This document shows, piece by piece, positions 1 to 5,082 of a stretch of 5,956 nt of DNA (its first letter is position 1; each line of letters opens with the position of its first letter). Origin of the DNA: Smithellaceae bacterium. GTDB taxonomy: Bacteria; Desulfobacterota; Syntrophia; Syntrophales; Smithellaceae. The position numbers and the translations under genes were made by a program. Location: NCBI GenBank assembly GCA_028704195.1, contig JAQVLL010000140.1, positions 1 to 5,956 of the forward strand, in the 5' to 3' direction. The notes under the pieces were generated by a model. That model had not been told where the DNA came from, did not search any database, and was given only the letters and a program-made list of their open reading frames with translations.

Positions 1-1019
1 TCGTCCGACTTGACGGTCATCTTGTCTACAAGGTCTTTCATGTCGTTGAAGGACTGCTCCGTAGGCGCGTTGTCTACCATCCAAAGATCCATGCGGATGC
101 GATCGGTATCCGAGATCGTTCCTACGGCTTCAGCAGCAAGCTCGGCTTTCACTTCTTCTCCAATATCCTTCCTGGTATAGTCAAAGGAGCGTTTCTTTAT
201 TTCGGTGTGCTCCAGGGGCTTCAGGCCAAGGTCGGCAAGGTTTTTGTCATAGTTGTCAATCTGGTTTTTGAGTCTCCTGACGGCTGCCTCGGCATCGCGG
301 ACAACGTCTTCCGCACCCTGTTCTTTGGCGGCTTGTAGTCGCTGTTTTTGATAATCCAGTTCTGTCATATCCTGATCGCGGTATGATTGGAGGATACCTG
401 TCTGGTAGTCAAAATCGGAGCGCGTTTGAATATTGTCCGGTACCGACTCACTCTCGCCTTGAACAAGCCCCATCAGATCACTGATTGCTTCTTTTGGCCT
501 TACCCCCTGCGCCATCCCGGTGAGAGCGGTTCCGACAGCGGCAGTCGCCGCAGCTGCACCGGCCGCCGCGGGAAGCGCACTGTCAGGGATTTTCCCGGAG
601 CCGTTTTGAGTTGCCGCTTCTCCCACGGGAGCTTCCTGGGAAGGATCCGTTGAAAGTGTTTTTCTCATATCGATCCGCCTGTCACCTATCTTCAAGGGAA
701 GACCGATTCCCACCCGTTGGGTTCGCACACCGCCGGGCGGATCAAAGGCGCTGCCATAGGGATCGACTGAGACAGGCTTGTCGCCGGTATTTTCCAGTTC
801 CATCGTGAAACGGGAATAACCGCCACGGCTTTTTGAATCAACAATGCGCACCAGTCCGTCATCTACCGCATCATTGAGAGAGACGGCTGTTCCATTATCG
901 GCGTAGCAGAGAATAGACGTGAAGACTAAGCAGCCCATGGCAAACAGGCCAAGCAAGAATCCCGAAGCTTCTGCAGCTAAAATCTCTGATCTTGACTTCT
1001 TACTGTTGCTTCGTTTCAT
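1..1019 (-). CDS. Exported protein with N-terminal beta-type domain and coiled-coil region, 3' end beyond window
   Basis: An open frame of 339 codons runs off the left edge with no stop, so the C-terminus is missing. The start is the ATG at 1019-1017, which overlaps the stop of the preceding gene in an ATGA arrangement; GGAGG lies 10 bases upstream. Residues 1-40 look like a signal peptide: a long basic start (KRSNSKKSR), a hydrophobic core at about 21-38 and a likely signal peptidase I site after CYA (40/41), which predicts a periplasmic or outer-surface protein. Residues 45-115 look beta-rich (GLVRIVD, GGYSRFTMELENTGDKPV, TQRVGIGL) and resemble the first half of a domain I recall from secreted bacterial proteins that carry a Cys/Gln-x-Ala-x-Trp second half. 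An Ala/Gly-rich stretch (149-170) follows, then a highly charged, probably coiled-coil region at about 204-262. It is the last gene of the operon within the window. I recognise no full-length family; export is well supported, function is unknown. Confidence 0.85.
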   Translation of the reverse strand, partial: MKRSNSKKSRSEILAAEASGFLLGLFAMGCLVFTSILCYADNGTAVSLNDAVDDGLVRIVDSKSRGGYSRFTMELENTGDKPVSVDPYGSAFDPPGGVRTQRVGIGLPLKIGDRRIDMRKTLSTDPSQEAPVGEAATQNGSGKIPDSALPAAAGAAAATAAVGTALTGMAQGVRPKEAISDLMGLVQGESESVPDNIQTRSDFDYQTGILQSYRDQDMTELDYQKQRLQAAKEQGAEDVVRDAEAAVRRLKNQIDNYDKNLADLGLKPLEHTEIKKRSFDYTRKDIGEEVKAELAAEAVGTISDTDRIRMDLWMVDNAPTEQSFNDMKDLVDKMTVKSD

Positions 1020-1549
1020 AAGCTGCCTGCCTCCGGTTTAGATTGGACCAATTTCTGCTTTGCAATTCTGGCCGCCGTGGTACCGAGAATGGCTCCGCAC
1101 AGAATACCTGTGACGGCAATAAAAAGATAAAGAAGAACAGATTGCCCCTGTACTCCGGAAACCAGAAGGGCTTCACTGATGACAAGCATAAGCCACCACA
1201 GACCGGCAAGCATGGCTAAAACGCGGTCTAAAGAACGGTCAAGACTTAGCAAGTCTATCCGAAGTACCGGTATAACAATACCGATAATAAAAGAACAGAT
1301 AAGAGTGGTTTTCCGCCACTGGGCCATTCCGTAAAAAGTCGGCGAGTTCAGGTAGGAAGACGACACCAGAATAATGACCAGCATCGCAAATAGCCGTCTG
1401 AACACTGCAGGACCGCGGTTCGATGACAGGGAGGAAAAAAGCCAGTAGGAGGCAGGAATAATCACAAACAGGGACACCAGAATGGCTAGCCCCAGAAAGA
1501 CAATACCGAAATAGGAGAGAATATGACCGTAGGTTGCTAAAAAGCCCAT
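1016..1549 (-). CDS. Five-helix integral membrane protein, unknown family
   Basis: Encodes 177 residues. The ATG at 1549-1547 shares one base with the stop of the upstream gene (TAATG), with GGAGG five bases upstream, so this start and translational coupling are well supported. Its own TGA overlaps the next start by four bases. Hydrophobic segments at about residues 12-37, 52-66 (short), 81-97, 109-130 and 136-159 predict about five membrane helices with a short basic C-terminal tail (RIAKQKLVQSK), which by the positive-inside rule should be cytoplasmic. Polar loops are small: one at about 40-51 (SSLSSNRGPAVFRR) and one at 98-108 with repeated Asp/Arg (DLLSLDRSLDR). No catalytic motif or metal-binding cluster is visible. 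Its place between an exported protein and a membrane-anchored external-domain protein suggests a membrane partner for them, but that is inference. I do not recognise the family. Confidence 0.85.
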   Translation of the reverse strand: MGFLATYGHILSYFGIVFLGLAILVSLFVIIPASYWLFSSLSSNRGPAVFRRLFAMLVIILVSSSYLNSPTFYGMAQWRKTTLICSFIIGIVIPVLRIDLLSLDRSLDRVLAMLAGLWWLMLVISEALLVSGVQGQSVLLYLFIAVTGILCGAILGTTAARIAKQKLVQSKPEAGSL

Positions 1550-2307
1550 TAATGCCTCCGGGAAAAAATACGATAGACAAGCCTGGTAAAAAGAACATCT
1601 ATATGAGAATGAAGGCTTTGCAGCTTAGGGTTGAGAGCAAAATCATCCATCATCTCGCCGGGTCGTCCCCTGGTAATCTTCTGGGCAAGACGGGGGCTCA
1701 CCATCCACGAAATCCCCCTCTCCAGGTACATGGATGGTGACGGCAGGGCAATCACCACCAGCGTCAGAACGAGAAATGCAAGCAAAAGATTTGTTTTGAC
1801 CACGATGCCAAATACAGACGCCATCCTGCTCAGAAATATCACGGGATGACCGGAAACCGGGTCTTCCTTGCCCGTGGCAGTCACGATGAGATTCCGCTGT
1901 TCAGGCTTAAGATCCTGCCACTTTCTATTCCCTTGTGTGTACCAGACCGCCTGCTGAACATCGCCCTGCTTCCACCTGGATGGATGTGACAGGTACTCGT
2001 TGAAAATATCTCTCAGGTATGGCCTGAGCTTAATGGCAGGCGTGTTCATAAGAGAATAGTCGTCACCACGTCGAGGGCTGCCCCGGCCACTGTCAAGGCA
2101 AAAGGATTCGAACTCGAGCACTTTTCTCTCTCCCGGATTCAATGTAATGTCCGGAATGACATTTCGGTACTGCATGGGTTTTTCAAATACACCTCCTGAT
2201 ATAACCAGAGAGATGACCGCAATGATTCCGAAGAAAGCCGCCAGCGACAAACCCATCCATATAGCTACTTTTCTGATTTTGCTTATGATGGCAATATCAA
2301 TCATCAT
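1549..2307 (-). CDS. Membrane-anchored protein with thioester-like Cys/Gln-x-Ala-x-Trp external domain
   Basis: Encodes 252 residues. The start is the first of two adjacent ATGs, seven bases after GAGG (AGAGGT) and 18 bases after the previous gene's stop. A membrane helix at about 13-37 and another at about 166-189 flank roughly 125 residues, which should lie outside the inner membrane because the N-terminus (SKIRK) and the C-terminal 60 residues (many Arg/Lys) look cytoplasmic. The external part has a proline/glycine turn followed by a strand (LNPGERKVLEF, 56-66), then SFCLDSGRGSP with Cys70, and VQQAVW at 117-122 with Gln118. A Phe-Cys followed by Gln-x-Ala-hydrophobic-Trp is the signature of TQXA-type thioester domains and of a group of secreted proteins of unknown function. 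The spacing, 48 residues, is shorter than I recall for Gram-positive adhesin thioester domains, so a real thioester bond is unproven. C-terminal tail 190-252 has no motif I recognise. Third gene of a coupled operon; specific function unknown. Confidence 0.85.
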   Translation of the reverse strand: MMIDIAIISKIRKVAIWMGLSLAAFFGIIAVISLVISGGVFEKPMQYRNVIPDITLNPGERKVLEFESFCLDSGRGSPRRGDDYSLMNTPAIKLRPYLRDIFNEYLSHPSRWKQGDVQQAVWYTQGNRKWQDLKPEQRNLIVTATGKEDPVSGHPVIFLSRMASVFGIVVKTNLLLAFLVLTLVVIALPSPSMYLERGISWMVSPRLAQKITRGRPGEMMDDFALNPKLQSLHSHIDVLFTRLVYRIFSRRH

Positions 2308-2325
2308 CTTTAAACCTCTGCGATG

Positions 2326-2886
2326 TTACAGTTTTTCTCCGCATTTGCCGCAGAATCGGGTTCCACTTGCGATTAATGCCCCGCATCTGGGGCACTGGCC
2401 CGACGGTGCTTGCGCTCCCGTGATACTGGATTTTGCCTCAAAATACTTTCCGATGATCCTACCGTTCATCCCGATGACGGATGCCGTACTCATCATCAGA
2501 AGCGCCATGATTACCGCCGGAATCCTGTTTGTTGTGATGGCAATTATCTGGCTCAGCACGAAAATGCCTCCCCAGACTACGAGATACCACACAGAATTGT
2601 GCGACATCACTTTACCGTTTTCGATATAAATACGGGTTGCCTGGGACCAGACAACCCCAATCAAAAGACCCGCAATGGCCATTGCCGCTATAAGCAGCAA
2701 AGACGGACGATAGTTGATAAGTAATGAAAAGATGGTCAGGGTAACCAGGCTGATGATCATCGCCAGCATCAGGGAAAAGACGGAAACCTTTCTCGGCTTA
2801 CGAAAAGTAAGAACAAGAAGGGCGGTGGAAAGGATAAAGACAATCAGAAATATGACGCTTATAATTTTCATGATCAGCGGCATCAT
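2326..2886 (-). CDS. Five-helix membrane protein with C-terminal zinc ribbon
   Basis: First gene of the minus-strand operon. From the ATG at 2886-2884 it encodes 186 residues. That start is preferred because AGCAGG ends nine bases upstream; ATGs at 2892 and 2883 and a TTG at 2895 are in frame alternatives, and the frame reads back no further with a start codon. Hydrophobic segments at about 5-27, 35-57, 62-82, 101-120 and 123-141 predict five membrane helices. The C-terminal 25 residues form a compact zinc ribbon, CPRCG...FCGKCG, with four cysteines at 165, 168, 179 and 182, of the type common at the ends of small bacterial membrane proteins. The middle segment, TRIYIENGKVMSHNSVW followed by a Trp-Gly-rich helix, faintly recalls CcdC/DUF1453-like membrane proteins, but I am not confident of that. 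The ribbon probably faces the cytoplasm and may bind metal, protein or nucleic acid. The 18-base gap to the next gene supports cotranscription. Confidence 0.85.
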   Translation of the reverse strand: MMPLIMKIISVIFLIVFILSTALLVLTFRKPRKVSVFSLMLAMIISLVTLTIFSLLINYRPSLLLIAAMAIAGLLIGVVWSQATRIYIENGKVMSHNSVWYLVVWGGIFVLSQIIAITTNRIPAVIMALLMMSTASVIGMNGRIIGKYFEAKSSITGAQAPSGQCPRCGALIASGTRFCGKCGEKL

Positions 2887-2965
2887 AACCATCAACCTGC
2901 TCTATTTGAATACGATGTCCGGAAAACTCTCGACCAAACAGTAGATCTCGTTGATTCGCATGTAA

Positions 2966-2994
2966 AGTATAAGAAAAGTCATGGTTTATGTCAA
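2966..2994 (-). promoter_or_regulatory. Sigma-70-type promoter for the four-gene envelope operon
   Basis: On the minus strand TTGACA (2994-2989) and TATACT (2971-2966) are separated by exactly 17 bases, matching the consensus at all six -35 positions and five of six -10 positions. Transcription should start near 2959, giving a leader of about 70 bases before the preferred start of the zinc-ribbon gene. A perfect palindrome, TGTCA-T-TGACA, spans 2989-2999 and includes the -35 box, so it could be an operator half-overlapping RNA polymerase contacts; it is short enough to be chance. Confidence 0.7.
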
Positions 2995-3007
2995 TGACAA
3001 ACTGAAT

Positions 3008-3027
3008 GCCTGATCACACGACCAGGC
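3008..3027 (-). terminator. Hairpin, possible weak terminator on the minus strand
   Basis: GCCTGGTC, loop GTGT, then GATCAGGC on the minus strand pairs over eight positions with a single G-U wobble; on the plus strand the same position is an A-C mismatch, so the hairpin is better formed in minus-strand RNA. It is followed by ATTCAGTTTG, only loosely T-rich, so a rho-independent terminator is possible but weak. It sits just upstream of the operon promoter, where it would insulate the operon from minus-strand transcription entering from the right. Confidence 0.3.
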
Positions 3028-3140
3028 CCGATGATCCAGTCCTCACGCCCGCTTTCCACATGGTCCGAAAGATTGAGGATTGGTTGAATTAAAACGTGGT
3101 GGCCCGTATGACAGAACGGTCCGATTGGATGACCTAACAG

Positions 3141-3161
3141 GGAAATAGGGCACAGTCCCCC
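3141..3161. repeat. Possible remnant of a GGGACAGTCCC-type dispersed repeat
   Basis: GGAAATAGGG followed by CACAGTCCCCC closely resembles the motif with GGGGACAGTCCCC next to AAATAGG that, from memory, recurs in intergenic DNA of many deltaproteobacteria, often near REP-associated (TnpA_REP, Y1-type) transposase genes. Only one imperfect copy lies in the window, and the inner palindrome is broken by a C where the repeat usually has G. No transposase is nearby. A single copy cannot prove a repeat family. Confidence 0.3.
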
Positions 3162-3349
3162 ACTTCGCCAAATGCCCCGCAAGCGAAAATGAATAGAACG
3201 GATAGGATCATGTCTTGAAACATCCGGTTTCCTGCACATCCTTAATGACCTCACTGACGGTCGTGTAAAATGTGGTATCGGGACAGACATACTCTGTGCC
3301 GTGTTGTTGCCAGCCATTTGATTTGGAAACAGGAAAACTTAACTTTATG

Positions 3350-3378
3350 TTGACAGACTCGTGAGCTTCCCCTATATC
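3350..3378 (+). promoter_or_regulatory. Likely sigma-70-type promoter for the AGCS symporter gene
   Basis: TTGACA at 3350-3355 is a perfect -35 box; 17 bases later TATATC at 3373-3378 matches the -10 consensus at four of six positions including the leading TATA. The expected transcript start near 3385 gives a short leader of about 40 bases before the ATG at 3425. The leader is A-rich with no evident attenuator. Confidence 0.55.
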
Positions 3379-3424
3379 TTGCGGGAAAATAATCAGCAAA
3401 AAAATCTTTTAGGGCACTCAACTC

Positions 3425-4792
3425 ATGAATACACTGATCGATTACATTAACACGATTAATGGAATTGTATGGGGACCGGCAATGCTAATCCTTTTAGCCG
3501 GAACGGGTCTTTATCTGTCTCTTGGGTTGAAATTGACTCCCCAACGCAAACTGTTTTACGGATTCCGCATGCTCTGGCACGGTCGCCGGAGCACTGAAAA
3601 GGGAGACATCACCCCGTTTAACGCCTTGATGACTGCGCTTTCCGCCACGATCGGCACCGGTAACATTGCCGGTGTGGCCACGGCGCTCTTCTTCGGCGGG
3701 CCGGGTGCCTTATTCTGGATGTGGTGTATCGCCGTGATCGGCATGGCCACCAAGTTCTGCGAGGCGGTTCTAGCCGTGCATTTTCGTGAAAACGACGCCA
3801 AGGGACGTCACGTCGGCGGGCCAATGTACTATATTCGCAACGGCCTGGGCTCCAAATGGAAATGGCTGAGCATTGTCTTCGCCGTCTTCGGCATGCTAGC
3901 CGGTTTCGGCATCGGCAACACCATTCAGTCCAACTCGGTTTCCGACGTCCTGCAAAGCACACTGGGCCTCCATCCATTCATTACCGGCATCGGCATCGCC
4001 GTGCTGGTTTCGCTAGTTTTAATCGGCGGTATCAAGTGGATAGGCGAAGTGGCGGGAAAACTGGTCCCCTTCATGGCGGTGTTGTATGTTGGCGGCGGTC
4101 TTTTCATCCTGATCAAGCATGCCGATAAATTGCCGGAAGCTTTCGGTCTGATTTTATATCATGCTTTTCATCCGGCAGCCGCGGCCGGCGGGTTTGCCGG
4201 TGCCACTCTCTGGGCGGCCATGCGCTTCGGCGTTGCCCGCGGCGTGTTCTCCAATGAGGCAGGTCTGGGCAGCGCTCCCATCGCTCATGCCGCCGCACAG
4301 ACGGACAACCCGATCCGTCAGGGAACCGTGGCCATGCTCGGCACATTTATCGACACCATCATCATCTGCTCCATTACCGGTCTGGTCATCATGGTCACCG
4401 GCGTCTGGCAGAGCGGACAAAACGGTGCTTCCCTTTCCGCACTTGCATTCAATACCGGACTGCCGGGCAGCTGGGGGCAGTATATTGTCAGCCTCGGCCT
4501 GGCCCTTTTTGCCTTTACCACCATCATCGGATGGAGCTTTTACAGTGAAAAATGCACACAGTTTTTATTCGGTGAGCGATCTAATGTACCCTTTCGAATC
4601 CTCTGGGTTCTGGCCATCCCGCTGGGCACAATGCCGGGCATTGACCTGGGCAGTCTGTGGCTTGTGGCGGACACGCTCAATGCCCTGATGGCAATTCCCA
4701 ATCTGATAGCGCTATTGCTGTTGAGCCCGATTGTATTTAAAATGACAAGGGACTACTTCGGTGATCCTGAACATGCATCGCAAAAGAAGTGA
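3425..4792 (+). CDS. Alanine/glycine:cation symporter, AGCS family (AlsT-like)
   Basis: A complete 455-residue inner-membrane transporter of the AGCS (Na_Ala_symp) family, which couples uptake of small neutral amino acids, typically alanine or glycine, to sodium or protons. Family landmarks are in order: the GD-TPFNAL segment near residue 60-67, ATIGTGNIAGVATAL (74-88), the family signature GGPGALFWMW (91-100), GGPMYYI (131-137), GVARGVFSNEAGLGSAP (269-285) and FTTIIGWSFYSEK (364-376). The length and multi-helix hydropathy (about ten helices) are normal, and no motif is broken, so it should be functional. The ATG is supported by AGGG ten bases upstream and by the protein beginning at the usual family N-terminus. 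It is transcribed alone from its own promoter, divergent from the envelope operon; the following gene starts 290 bases later. The exact substrate and coupling ion cannot be read from sequence by eye. Confidence 0.96.
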   Translation: MNTLIDYINTINGIVWGPAMLILLAGTGLYLSLGLKLTPQRKLFYGFRMLWHGRRSTEKGDITPFNALMTALSATIGTGNIAGVATALFFGGPGALFWMWCIAVIGMATKFCEAVLAVHFRENDAKGRHVGGPMYYIRNGLGSKWKWLSIVFAVFGMLAGFGIGNTIQSNSVSDVLQSTLGLHPFITGIGIAVLVSLVLIGGIKWIGEVAGKLVPFMAVLYVGGGLFILIKHADKLPEAFGLILYHAFHPAAAAGGFAGATLWAAMRFGVARGVFSNEAGLGSAPIAHAAAQTDNPIRQGTVAMLGTFIDTIIICSITGLVIMVTGVWQSGQNGASLSALAFNTGLPGSWGQYIVSLGLALFAFTTIIGWSFYSEKCTQFLFGERSNVPFRILWVLAIPLGTMPGIDLGSLWLVADTLNALMAIPNLIALLLLSPIVFKMTRDYFGDPEHASQKK

Positions 4793-4845
4793 TCAGCGGC
4801 AATAGATCAAACCCGGAGGAATAAAATCGAACACCTCAAAGCGAG

Positions 4846-4884
4846 CTATCGAGGCATGAAATGAATGTTATGATCTCGAAGTAG
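4846..4884. repeat. Imperfect inverted repeat downstream of the symporter gene
   Basis: CTATCGAG (4846-4853) can pair with CTCGA-AG-TAG (4875-4884) if two bases bulge, around a 21-base loop. It lies directly before a much stronger hairpin. GCTATCGAG at its left end recurs with one mismatch as GCTATGGAG at 4885-4893. It may be part of a composite structured element or chance. Confidence 0.2.
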
Positions 4885-4892
4885 GCTATGGA

Positions 4893-4928
4893 GAATTAAC
4901 ACCCGTTCCGCGTGAGCGGGATTAATTC
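4893..4928. other. Long two-part hairpin between symporter and patatin genes
   Basis: The outer arms GAATTAA (4893-4899) and TTAATTC (4922-4928) pair perfectly. The inner arms CCCGTTC (4902-4908) and GAGCGGG (4914-4920) pair with one G-T position around a five-base loop CGCGT. An asymmetric CA/A internal loop joins the two stems. It starts 101 bases after the symporter stop, where a terminator would be expected, but no T-run follows on either strand, so a classical rho-independent terminator is not supported. It could protect the 3' end of the symporter mRNA, act as a weak or bidirectional terminator, or be a copy of a small repeat. Confidence 0.5.
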
Positions 4929-5026
4929 GCGTCTGCCGAATCTCTGTCAGTTTCATCCGTCGCATCCTCTGATATAACTTCTTGACCGGACAGTTTATGT
5001 GCGTCTTAAAGGCAACCAGTCTCCGA

Positions 5027-5055
5027 TTGACAGTCGGCACCGGTATTGATAAGAA
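5027..5055 (+). promoter_or_regulatory. Candidate promoter for the patatin-like gene
   Basis: TTGACA at 5027-5032 is a perfect -35 box. The hexamer 17 bases on, TAAGAA at 5050-5055, matches the -10 consensus at only three of six positions. The position is sensible, about 20 to 30 bases before the start codon, and the 290-base gap and hairpin after the symporter argue that this gene needs its own promoter. The weak -10 may mean low expression, an activator or a chance match. Confidence 0.3.
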
Positions 5056-5082
5056 AGGGTAAATCCAAATGGAGCTGCCTGC

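Larger units (their letters stand above)
2995..3349. other. Intergenic region between divergent promoters; no gene recognised
   Basis: About 355 bases separate the two divergent promoters. I see no convincing gene here. It holds a hairpin near 3008-3027 and a motif resembling dispersed palindromic repeats at 3141-3161. The minus-strand frame ending at 3208 has a moderately protein-like stretch (residues such as NGWQQHGTEYVCPDTTFY) but no ribosome binding site or internal start, and it reads back across the transporter promoter. Several other frames are open for 60 to 100 codons with protein-unlike composition (many Arg, His, Ser, Pro). The region may be a decayed gene or decayed repeat element. 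Confidence 0.4.

Noticed and set aside
25..30. Lipoprotein signal in the exported protein, from the sequence FAMGC
   Set aside because: The residues before Cys30 fit a lipobox poorly, the Cys is inside the hydrophobic core, and a good signal peptidase I site (CYA) follows ten residues later.
387..808. Plus-strand open frames of 88 and 65 codons
   Set aside because: They lie antisense to the exported-protein gene, have Arg/Ser-rich composition and lack a convincing ribosome binding site; the minus-strand frame is open across the whole interval.
2147..2724. Plus-strand open frames of 160 and 104 codons
   Set aside because: They are antisense to the operon and their hydrophobic character mirrors the membrane genes on the other strand. 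The longer one also crosses the junction between two operon genes.
4161..4688. Plus-strand 175-codon frame inside the symporter gene
   Set aside because: It is an out-of-frame shadow of the AGCS gene, whose own frame carries all family motifs without interruption.
4816..4869. GGAGGAATAAAA near 4816-4826 as the ribosome binding site of a small leader peptide
   Set aside because: No ATG, GTG or TTG lies at a suitable distance, and the nearby ATGs at 4856, 4861 and 4865 begin frames of only 2 to 8 codons.
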